Assembly (NCBI GenBank): GCA_017307315.1
Contig: JAFKFF010000111.1
Span: forward strand, 1-11,177
Direction of reading: 5' to 3'
DNA from: Alphaproteobacteria bacterium
Lineage (GTDB): Bacteria > Pseudomonadota > Alphaproteobacteria > Micropepsales > Micropepsaceae
Length of the DNA: 11,177 bases
Every line of letters starts with the position of its first letter. The stretch's first letter is position 1. The notes under the pieces are model-generated. The model was not told the DNA's origin. It was given only the letters and a program-made list of their open reading frames with translations, and ran no database searches. The translations under genes and the position numbers were made by a program. Shown in pieces: positions 1-7,503 of this stretch.

Positions 1-2287
<2,287 letters not shown>

Positions 2288-2316
2288 GCGTGAAGCCTCT
2301 CGATACGGCACAAGAC

Positions 2317-2338
2317 AAAAAGGCCGTCAGAGCAGGCC
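2317..2338 (-). terminator. Weak hairpin plus T-run between DUF3576 gene and leuS
   Basis: Read leftward, GGCC, nine bases, GGCC are followed at once by five Ts. The stem is only 4 bp, so it is a weak terminator at best. It may partly attenuate read-through into leuS, or mean nothing. I saw no run of leucine codons or leader peptide that would suggest classical attenuation. Confidence 0.2.
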
Positions 2339-2349
2339 CGGATGATCTT

Positions 2350-2805
2350 TTACGCGCGCGGGTTCATGGTCGCCAGACGCAATTCGCGCGCACGGGTGAG
2401 GATCGCGTCTTCCAGCTTGTGCGCCGTGTCGGGATTGGGGGTGGCGTCGCCCCAGTTGGCGCCGTTGCGGGTCTGGCGGAAGACCACGACCTTGAGGCCA
2501 TCGGCGCGCAGATTGCGGTCCATGATGTAGATGGTGACCTTGAGCCGCTCGTCCGGCAGGGACGGCGCGACATACCAGTCGGTGATGATGACCCCGCCGA
2601 AGGGATCGGCGCTGGCGAGCGGCATGAAGGACAAGGTGTCGAGCGCGGCATGCCAGAGATAGGAATTGACCCCCAGGGTCATTTTGCCCGGGCCACCCGC
2701 CACGATGGTGGCGCCGGTTTCCATATCGGTGGAGGTCTCGTTGCCGCCACAGGCCGCCAACAGGGGCAAGGCCGCGGCGCACAACAAAAGGGGCAGAATT
2801 CGCAT
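2350..2805 (-). CDS. DUF3576 lipoprotein
   Basis: A 151-residue predicted lipoprotein of unknown function. The N-terminus MRILPLLLCAAALPLLAAC is a lipoprotein signal peptide, with lipobox LAAC and Cys19 as the lipidated residue. The mature part carries the pattern I recognise as DUF3576: NSYLWHAALDTLSFMPLAS, then DPFGGVIITDWY, then a RADGLKVVVFR segment. The domain is largely alphaproteobacterial and often sits next to leuS, as here. I chose the ATG at 2805 over the in-frame one at 2832 because AAGGA lies 9 nt upstream of it and because translation then begins directly with the signal peptide. The protein is likely anchored in an envelope membrane facing the periplasm. Its partner and role are unknown, and the link with leuS looks positional rather than functional. 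Confidence 0.88.
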   Translation of the reverse strand: MRILPLLLCAAALPLLAACGGNETSTDMETGATIVAGGPGKMTLGVNSYLWHAALDTLSFMPLASADPFGGVIITDWYVAPSLPDERLKVTIYIMDRNLRADGLKVVVFRQTRNGANWGDATPNPDTAHKLEDAILTRARELRLATMNPRA

Positions 2806-2864
2806 CAGGTTCGTTCCTTCGACGGTGCCCAACAGGGTTACCGTCCACCCCCTGGCCTGTTCGG

Positions 2865-2893
2865 CTTATACTGGCACGGCGCGGGGCGCGCAA
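2865..2893 (-). promoter_or_regulatory. Candidate sigma70-like promoter for the DUF3576-leuS unit
   Basis: On the minus strand TTGCGC (2893-2888), a 17-nt spacer and TATAAG (2870-2865) make a reasonable -35/-10 pair. The -10 matches consensus at 5 of 6 positions and the -35 at 3 of 6. A start near 2858 would leave a leader of about 50 nt carrying the AAGGA ribosome site. The -35 overlaps the hairpin arm at 2885-2891, so that palindrome could act as an operator (speculative). For the divergent porin only a poor match is visible: TTGTCG at 2905 and TATGTT at 2930, with a 19-nt spacer. Confidence 0.35.
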
Positions 2894-2904
2894 CGGCGCG
2901 CGCC
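2885..2904. repeat. GC inverted repeat in the divergent intergenic region
   Basis: GGCGCGC, the loop AACGGC and GCGCGCC form a perfect 7-bp inverted repeat between the divergent lipoprotein and porin genes. It overlaps the candidate -35 of the leftward promoter. It could be an operator or a leader hairpin. In DNA this GC-rich, short GC palindromes also arise by chance. Confidence 0.3.
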
Positions 2905-2945
2905 TTGTCGCAAGCGCCCCGGTTTGGCTTATGTTAGAAGGGCTT

Positions 2946-4157
2946 ATGAGCGGGCCGGGATTTCCGAAAAGCAATGCTGTCCTGGCGGCGGGCGCTGCCC
3001 TGGGCTGGTTTCTGGCCGCGATGCCGGCCGTGGCGCTGGAGGCGGGCGATCTCGGCATTTCCCGGCTGGACGTGCCGGTGGGCGATGCCCAGCTGTCGCT
3101 GGGGGGCGCGGCCAGCGGGGCAGTGTTCGATTCCAGCCCGTCGGGACAACCCTGGGCCTCCGGGGCGCTCAAGCTGATGCCCCGGCTGCACCGCGACTAT
3201 GACAGCGGCCTGCAGCTGGGCTTCAACGCCACCTTCGCCGTCGGCGACCGGCTGTCGCGGGGCCGTTATGGCGGGAATTTTTTCGAAAAGCTGTTCGCCG
3301 ATGTCCGCACCGGGCTTGGCCGGGTGGAAATCGGCCAGACCGACGGGGCCGGCTATGTCGTGGCGGCGGGCGGCCCCAAGGTGGATGCCCAGGTGTCGCT
3401 GGACGATCCCCAGACCACATTTTTCCGCGATCCCCTCACCGGCCATGCCGTCAGCGATGTCTTCGCGTTGCGCACCGCCGTGGGCGCGTCGTCCAATTAC
3501 GCCAAGATCGCCTATGTCAGTCCGGCGCTGTTCGGGGTGCAACTGGCGCTGTCCTTCACCCCCAACCAGGGCAAGAATTTCCTGCCCTTCGTGAATGCGG
3601 GACCGGATGTGCCCGGACGCCAAGCGGCGATCTGGGAAGCGGGCCTGCGCTATTCGACCGATGTGGGGCCGGTGAGCCTTACCGGTTATGGCGGGATCGC
3701 GGAAGGGCGCGGCGAACACAAGCTGGCCGGCCAGCGCGGCGTCAGCGATCTGGGTTTCGGGCTTCGGGCCGACTACACCGTCAATGACGATCTCAGCCTG
3801 TCTCTGGGCGGGTCTTATCGCAGCAGCAATGCTTATGCGTTCGACATCGCGCGCAGCTATGACGGCGCCTCCACCCGCGCGCTGCATGTCAGCGCGATAG
3901 CGACCTATGGCGATTGGGTCGCCGGTATCGAATACGGCAACGCGGTCGCCGGCCATGTGCCAAGCCTGGGCGCGAGCGGGACGCGGCTGGGATTGAACGG
4001 CACTCAGGCGTCATTGGGTTATGTACTCAACGCCAACTGGCAAATCACCGGCGGCTGGCAGCGCTTGGATTATGCGCGCGACAGCGGCGTCTTTTTCAAC
4101 GGCGCGCCACAGCTGAAGATGGATGCAGGCTTCCTGCATCTCAATCTGCACGTCTGA
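2946..4157 (+). CDS. Porin-like outer-membrane beta-barrel protein
   Basis: A 403-residue predicted general porin forming a diffusion channel in the outer membrane. A signal peptide covers roughly residues 1-30, with hydrophobic AVLAAGAALGWFLAA and an AVA cleavage site before LEAGDLG. The rest is built of amphipathic strands joined by Gly/Asp/Asn turns, such as LGRVEIGQTDGAGYVVAAGG, GASSNYAKIAYVSP, GPVSLTGYGGIAEG and DLSLSLGGSYRSS. This is the layout of Gram-negative porins, where FxG-like 'G.veiGqtdga' strands are typical. The start is uncertain. ATG 2946 has AGAAGGG only 3 nt upstream, while ATG 2931, five codons earlier, has no ribosome site. The protein ends in LNLHV, without the C-terminal aromatic residue usual in porins. 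It converges on the ThiE-like gene with 30 bp between stops. Its substrate cannot be told. Confidence 0.8.
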   Translation: MSGPGFPKSNAVLAAGAALGWFLAAMPAVALEAGDLGISRLDVPVGDAQLSLGGAASGAVFDSSPSGQPWASGALKLMPRLHRDYDSGLQLGFNATFAVGDRLSRGRYGGNFFEKLFADVRTGLGRVEIGQTDGAGYVVAAGGPKVDAQVSLDDPQTTFFRDPLTGHAVSDVFALRTAVGASSNYAKIAYVSPALFGVQLALSFTPNQGKNFLPFVNAGPDVPGRQAAIWEAGLRYSTDVGPVSLTGYGGIAEGRGEHKLAGQRGVSDLGFGLRADYTVNDDLSLSLGGSYRSSNAYAFDIARSYDGASTRALHVSAIATYGDWVAGIEYGNAVAGHVPSLGASGTRLGLNGTQASLGYVLNANWQITGGWQRLDYARDSGVFFNGAPQLKMDAGFLHLNLHV

Positions 4158-4187
4158 TTCCCGGTCGCATTGCCGACGGAAAACCGC

Positions 4188-4760
4188 TCACACTTTTCCT
4201 GGCAATGCTCCAAGCGCCCCAATCGCCGCGATACCGGAGAACCCTGTCAGGAGCGCCGCGTTTTGTGCATCGACGCCGCCCAGCGCCAGCACCGGAAGCA
4301 CGGCCTTGCGCGCGATCAGCCGGGCCCGCGGTGCCGACAGCGACGCCGCGTCCGGATGGCTTTGGGTGGGAAAGACCGGCGACAGCAAGACCGCATCGGC
4401 ATAGGGCGCATGCAATCCGCGCGGCGAATGCGCCGCGACGGTTATCATCCAGTGCGGCCGGCGCGCGCGCCAATGCGCCGCCTCGCCCGCACGGATTTCG
4501 GGCAGATGCAGGCCATGCAGCCGGTCGGCCAGGACGGGATCGTCCGCCGCCAACAGGATCAGGCCCTGCGTCTGTTCGCGCAGCGCCTCGCCCAAGGCGC
4601 GGCGGCGCGCGGTGTCGCGCGCGCGCACGATCACCAGGCTGCCTTTCGGCAAAGCCCGCGCCGCGCGCAGCGGATCGGGCAGGCGCTCATCATCGGTGAG
4701 CAAAGCGAGCACGCCCGCGTTGAGGCGGGCGGCGGCTCTTGCTAGGTTTAAAACCGTCAT
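4188..4760 (-). CDS. Thiamine phosphate synthase/TenI-like protein
   Basis: A 190-residue protein of the ThiE/TenI TIM-barrel superfamily. Family landmarks can be followed in order: ALLTDD near the N-terminus (strand 1), LHGLHLPE at mid-length, ITVAAHS, then SPVFPTQSHPDA and ALGGV near the C-terminus. True ThiE couples HMP-pyrophosphate to thiazole phosphate. Here the GVHLGQxD motif reads GLHLPEIRAG, and the PVFPT.TK lysine position has no clear counterpart, so catalysis is in doubt. A TenI-like or divergent role is possible, and I withhold the symbol thiE. The ATG at 4760 overlaps the yggS ATG. Another ATG two codons upstream at 4766 is possible, while longer extensions would run deep into yggS. 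No thiG, thiC or thiD is visible nearby. Confidence 0.78.
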   Translation of the reverse strand: MTVLNLARAAARLNAGVLALLTDDERLPDPLRAARALPKGSLVIVRARDTARRRALGEALREQTQGLILLAADDPVLADRLHGLHLPEIRAGEAAHWRARRPHWMITVAAHSPRGLHAPYADAVLLSPVFPTQSHPDAASLSAPRARLIARKAVLPVLALGGVDAQNAALLTGFSGIAAIGALGALPGKV

Positions 4761-4761
4761 G
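4758..4761. promoter_or_regulatory. Divergent start codons overlapping in CATG (thiE-like/yggS)
   Basis: The tetranucleotide CATG supplies the ATG of the leftward gene (4760-4758) and the ATG of yggS (4759-4761), leaving no intergenic DNA. Promoters and any 5' leaders must lie inside the opposite gene, unless the transcripts are leaderless. Neither side shows a strong ribosome site: only AGG about 12 nt before yggS. Beside it, GGTTT-A-AAACC at 4745-4755 is a small AT-rich palindrome that could be a promoter or operator element (inference). Confidence 0.6.
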
Positions 4762-5424
4762 AGCATCTCAGAGAATCTGGCCGCCATACTGGCCCGCATC
4801 GACGCGGCGCGGAAGGCGGCGATCGCGCCCGCACCCCAGACCAAACTCGTCGCCGTCAGCAAGACCATGGACGCGGGCGCCGTGCGCGACGCCTTGGCGG
4901 CGGGGCAGCGCATTTTCGGCGAGAACCGGGTGCAGGAAGCGCAAGGCAAATTCCCGGCGCTGAAAGCGGATCATCCCGACCTGGAATTGCACCTGATCGG
5001 CCCCTTGCAGACCAACAAGGTCAAGGAAGCGGTGGCGCTGTTCGATGTGATCCAGACCCTGGACCGCGCGCGCCTGGCCGATGCCCTGGCCGCCGAGCGC
5101 GACAAAAGCGGAAAATCTCCTCGCCTGTTCGTGCAGGTGAACACGGGCGAAGAGCCGCAAAAGGCGGGCGTGATGCCGGGCGAAGCGACGGCGCTGGTCA
5201 CCTATGCCCGCGAGCGCCGGCTGCCGGTCGAAGGCTTGATGTGCATTCCGCCAGTGGAAGACGATGCCGCGCCGCATTTCGCGTTTCTGGCCAAGCTGGC
5301 GCGGGAGAATGGCCTGGATCAACTCAGCATGGGCATGAGCGGCGATTTCGAGATGGCGGTGCGCTTTGGCGCCACCCATGTGCGCGTGGGAAGCGCCATT
5401 TTCGGCGAAAGGCCCAAGATTTAA
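4759..5424 (+). CDS. yggS: YggS/PLPBP family PLP homeostasis protein
   Basis: A 221-residue cytosolic pyridoxal-phosphate-binding protein of the YggS/YBL036C (PROSC) family. It has the fold-type III barrel of alanine racemase but no known enzyme activity, and it buffers free PLP. The PLP lysine is K35 in KLVAVSKTM. Other signatures are FGENRVQEAQGK (residues 53-64), LHLIGPLQTNK (78-87), LFVQVNTGEEPQKAG, EGLMCIPP and LSMGMSGDFEMAV..GATHVRVGSAIFG (189-216). Its length matches the family. The ATG at 4759 follows because MSISENLAAILARI is a typical start helix. The open frame continues upstream only as antisense to the divergent gene. The pairing of a B6-homeostasis gene with a thiamine-type gene is suggestive, but no direct link is visible. 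A palindromic repeat follows within 25 bp of the stop. Confidence 0.96.
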   Translation: MSISENLAAILARIDAARKAAIAPAPQTKLVAVSKTMDAGAVRDALAAGQRIFGENRVQEAQGKFPALKADHPDLELHLIGPLQTNKVKEAVALFDVIQTLDRARLADALAAERDKSGKSPRLFVQVNTGEEPQKAGVMPGEATALVTYARERRLPVEGLMCIPPVEDDAAPHFAFLAKLARENGLDQLSMGMSGDFEMAVRFGATHVRVGSAIFGERPKI

Positions 5425-5446
5425 GAGCGCTGTTTCAATCATTCTC

Positions 5447-5526
5447 CATGGGCCGGCTTGACCCGCCCATCCATGGGACAAGACCGTGATTACAATCCTG
5501 GATGGCCGGCTCAAGGCCGGCCATGG
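5447..5526. repeat. Paired palindromic repeat units (REP/BIME-like), possible bidirectional terminator
   Basis: Two hairpins lie between the convergent ends of yggS and the L,D-transpeptidase gene. The first is ATGGGCCGG, loop CTTGA, CCCGCCCAT (5448-5470), a 9-bp stem with one mismatch. The second is ATGGCCGGC, loop TCAAG, GCCGGCCAT (5502-5524), a perfect 9-bp stem. The loops are reverse complements, and the two units form a larger inverted repeat around a 20-odd-base spacer, bounded by CCATGG sites at 5447, 5471 and 5521. Read rightward, the second stem is followed by the AT-rich bases ATTATTTAAT. This resembles the dispersed 'ATGGCCGG..TTGA..CCGGCCAT' palindromes I know from alphaproteobacterial intergenic regions. 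Dispersal in this genome cannot be tested from one copy. Confidence 0.65.
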
Positions 5527-5545
5527 TGAGATTATTTAATCGAAT

Positions 5546-6052
5546 TTACGCTTCGATCCGCACCCTGTCCTGGGCGCGGAATTGTGCCAGCGCCGCGCGC
5601 AGGTCGTGATCGGTGAGCGCCACGCAGCCGGCGGTCGGCGTATACCCTTCGCGCGCCAGATGTAGAAAGATCGCGCTGCCCGCGCCCGAGACCACCGGAT
5701 CGTCATTGAAGCCGACGACGACGATGATGTCGTAGACATGACTGTCGAGCCACAGATGCTCGGCGCTCGCGGGATAAGGATGCTTGACCAGCTTGTTGTA
5801 GTTGGGATCGCCCGGGGCATCGCACCAGCCATCTTCGGGCACCAGCGCGCGTGCCGGCAAAACCGTTTGCGGCTTCTCAGTGCGGTCGGCGCGCCAGAAG
5901 ACTTGGCGCAACGGGAAAACGCCGATGGGCGTCTTGCCGTCGCCTTCCTTCTTGTTGGCGCCGATGCCGGCAGGCCCGACCGCGCAGCGGCGCGGACCGG
6001 CACCCCAGTCCATCACCGGGCCTGCGGGAGAATTGGAAACGATCAAATCCAT
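5546..6052 (-). CDS. L,D-transpeptidase (YkuD domain) family protein
   Basis: A 168-residue single-domain protein of the YkuD/ErfK family, which uses a catalytic cysteine to form 3-3 cross-links or attach proteins to peptidoglycan. The signature is near the C-terminus: FLHLAREGYTPTAGCVAL, with His131 and catalytic Cys143. Upstream are the family segments KKEGDGKTPIGVFPL (34-48), LPARALVPEDGWCDAP and DPNYNKLVKHPY. It fits the small alphaproteobacterial COG3786-type group. No signal peptide is visible in MDLIVSNSPAGPVMDW, so export to the periplasm is unexplained, although that seems common in this small subgroup. It starts 14 bp after the stop of the conserved hypothetical, so the two are probably co-transcribed. 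A link to wall remodelling alongside the nearby class A PBP is plausible but inferred. Confidence 0.92.
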   Translation of the reverse strand: MDLIVSNSPAGPVMDWGAGPRRCAVGPAGIGANKKEGDGKTPIGVFPLRQVFWRADRTEKPQTVLPARALVPEDGWCDAPGDPNYNKLVKHPYPASAEHLWLDSHVYDIIVVVGFNDDPVVSGAGSAIFLHLAREGYTPTAGCVALTDHDLRAALAQFRAQDRVRIEA

Positions 6053-6066
6053 GGCCGGAAGACTAG

Positions 6067-6597
6067 CTAAGTCGTGGGCACCAGGGAAGGCAGCGTCATG
6101 GATTTGCGATAGGCCGCCATCGCACGCCGCGCCAGATCGCCATCGATACCCTTCCGGCTGAGCGAGGCCTGCAGCGCCATCGCGTCCGGCGTGATGGCGG
6201 GAGCGCTGTCCTGCGACAGGGCCGCGAGCTGCGCGGGGGTGACCGTCTCTTTGCCCGCCACCGCGGTGGCGCGATGGGAGCCGGTGAAGAGCGCCAGCAC
6301 GGTGCTGCCGAAATCCTTGCCGGTGATCGCTTCGAACGCGGCATCGGCTGCCCCCGACACCGCGCCCCACAGCCCGCCATAAAGCGCGTCGCCCGCGATG
6401 CGCTCCGGAACGCCGATATGGGTGCCGGTGATGGCGCGGTAGATGGTGCCGACGATGGGCAGATGCTCCAGCGGATTGAGGATCTGCAGCAGATTGTGGA
6501 ACGAGAAATCCCACTCCGACGATTTGGCCGCGGCCTTGACCGCAGCCGCGGCGGGCGGCGCAACAGACGGCGCGGAAAGAGTGGGTTCGAGGGCCAT
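6067..6597 (-). CDS. Conserved hypothetical protein (NPLxHLP...YRAITG motif)
   Basis: A 176-residue protein I cannot assign to a function. An Ala/Pro-rich N-terminus (residues 8-26) leads into NLLQILNPLEHLPIVGTIYRAITG (35-58) and then GDALYGGLWGAVSGAADAAFEAITGKD (69-95), a Gly/Ala-rich, mildly hydrophobic stretch. I recall similar motifs in uncharacterised alphaproteobacterial proteins. The C-terminal half is polar and helical, ending in DGDLARRAMAAYRKSM. No signal peptide, metal motif or catalytic signature is visible. The Gly/Ala stretch might associate with membrane (inference). It is the promoter-proximal gene of a two-gene unit with the L,D-transpeptidase. The start is uncertain: ATG 6597 has AGAAGG only 3 nt upstream, and a GTG at 6618 would add seven residues. 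Confidence 0.75.
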   Translation of the reverse strand: MALEPTLSAPSVAPPAAAAVKAAAKSSEWDFSFHNLLQILNPLEHLPIVGTIYRAITGTHIGVPERIAGDALYGGLWGAVSGAADAAFEAITGKDFGSTVLALFTGSHRATAVAGKETVTPAQLAALSQDSAPAITPDAMALQASLSRKGIDGDLARRAMAAYRKSMTLPSLVPTT

Positions 6598-6753
6598 GCG
6601 CCTTCTGCAAGCAAGCACCCTGCCAGGTCGAAAATCGCTCTATTGCGGGAATTTCATCGCCGGCCGGCGGGTGCGCGGCAGAATTTGCCGGGCGCGATAT
6701 TTTTGGGAAGCGGCAAATCACGCTATTGTGGCGGCGCACAAATCCGGGACGGC
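6598..6753. promoter_or_regulatory. Divergent intergenic region (hypothetical/response regulator)
   Basis: This 156-bp AT-enriched gap must hold promoters for both the leftward hypothetical/L,D-transpeptidase unit and the rightward response regulator. For the regulator, TATTGT at 6724-6729 is a possible -10, with a weak TTGGGA at 6703-6708 and a short 15-nt spacer. GGGA 4 nt before its ATG is a modest ribosome site. No strong palindrome or TTAA-type box was found here. Confidence 0.35.
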
Positions 6754-7410
6754 ATGGCCAGCATCAAGCGCATTCTTCTGGTGGACGATGACGCATTGCT
6801 TCGCCAATCCCTGGCCGAGCAGCTGACGCGCGAAGGCGCCTATGCCGTCGCCGAAGCCGCGAATGCGACCGAGGCGCGCAACCTGGCGGGCGAAGAAGAC
6901 TTCGCGCTCGCCATCATCGATCAGCAGCTTCCCGACGCGACGGGCGATGCGCTGGCGCGCGAATTGAAAAACCGGGGCCTGGGCGCCCCCGTGCTGCTCT
7001 TGTCGGAGCCCGGCGCGCCGCCGCCCGCCGGCGAATATATCGAAAAGCCGTTCCGCTTCGCCGATCTTCTGGCGCGTATGAACCAGCATCTCAGCCGTCA
7101 TGCCGCCAACGATGACGCGCCGGTGGCGATCGGGCCTTACCTTTTCCGTCCCGGCGCCAAGCTTCTGTCGCGCGGCCCCCGCAAGGTGCGGTTGACGGAG
7201 AAGGAGACCGACATCCTGAAATTCCTGCATGCGGCGGGAGAGACGGTGGCGCGCGAGACCTTGCTGCATGAAGTCTGGGGCTATAACCCCGCCGTCACCA
7301 CCCATACCCTGGAAACCCACATCTACCGGCTTCGCAAGAAGATCGAGGAAAATGTGGGAGAGGCCAAAATCGTGGTGACCGAAGAGGGCGGATATCGCCT
7401 GGGTTCCTGA
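6754..7410 (+). CDS. OmpR-family response regulator with shortened receiver domain
   Basis: A 218-residue two-component DNA-binding regulator. The receiver domain (about 5-118) keeps the acidic pocket D11-D12-D13, phospho-acceptor D56 in ALAIIDQQLPD, S84 at the switch position and K98 in EYIEKPF. Residues 125-218 form a winged helix, with LTEKETDILKFL, the recognition-helix region THTLETHIYRLRKKI and wing TEEGGYRLGS. Only 14 residues separate S84 from K98, against about 22 in typical OmpR receivers. The replacement EPGAPPPAG leaves no room for helix alpha4, part of the usual dimer face. I chose ATG 6754 because MASIKRILLVDDD is a canonical start. No histidine kinase is adjacent, so it looks orphan. 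Its targets are unknown; the PBP gene 93 bp downstream or the divergent wall gene are candidates by position. Confidence 0.93.
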   Translation: MASIKRILLVDDDALLRQSLAEQLTREGAYAVAEAANATEARNLAGEEDFALAIIDQQLPDATGDALARELKNRGLGAPVLLLSEPGAPPPAGEYIEKPFRFADLLARMNQHLSRHAANDDAPVAIGPYLFRPGAKLLSRGPRKVRLTEKETDILKFLHAAGETVARETLLHEVWGYNPAVTTHTLETHIYRLRKKIEENVGEAKIVVTEEGGYRLGS

Positions 7411-7452
7411 TAGGAACTCGCGATTTCGCTTCGCAATGCCAAGGGTAGCTGG

Positions 7453-7485
7453 TTAATGAACCCTTAAAGTTCCGTTAACCCTTAA
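7453..7485. promoter_or_regulatory. Tandem CtrA-type boxes upstream of the PBP gene
   Basis: TTAA occurs at 7453-7456, 7464-7467 and 7475-7478, each separated by exactly 7 nt, with a fourth TTAA at 7482-7485. The CtrA full-site consensus of alphaproteobacteria is TTAA-N7-TTAA(C). The second pair reads TTAA-N7-TTAAC, a perfect match, and the first is TTAA-N7-TTAA. The 11-bp period puts all three boxes on about one helical face. They end 18 bp before the ATG of the class A PBP, so CtrA or a related regulator probably binds here. Whether it activates or represses cannot be read, as no clear -10 is visible. Confidence 0.65.
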
Positions 7486-7503
7486 GAGACACGATCCCGC
7501 CCC

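Noticed and set aside
2288..2349. Leucine-responsive attenuator or T-box before leuS
   Set aside because: There is no leader peptide with leucine codons and no T-box core. Only a 4-bp stem with a short T-run is present.
2934..3956. A 340-codon minus-strand open frame
   Set aside because: It is the shadow of the porin gene. The plus strand has a signal peptide and beta-strand pattern, while this frame has neither.
4178..4199. GGAAAA...TTTTCC inverted repeat between porin and ThiE-like stops as a terminator
   Set aside because: The 6-bp stem is AT-rich with a 10-base loop and extends into the ThiE-like coding end, so it is too weak to call.
4761..4949. Longer N-terminus for the ThiE-like gene
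   Set aside because: The added residues are antisense to conserved yggS codons, including the PLP-lysine region, and precede the ThiE-like homology.
6274..6753. Longer N-terminus for the response regulator
   Set aside because: The extension is Arg/Gly-rich and lies opposite the conserved hypothetical and the intergenic gap. MASIKRILLVDDD is a standard receiver start.
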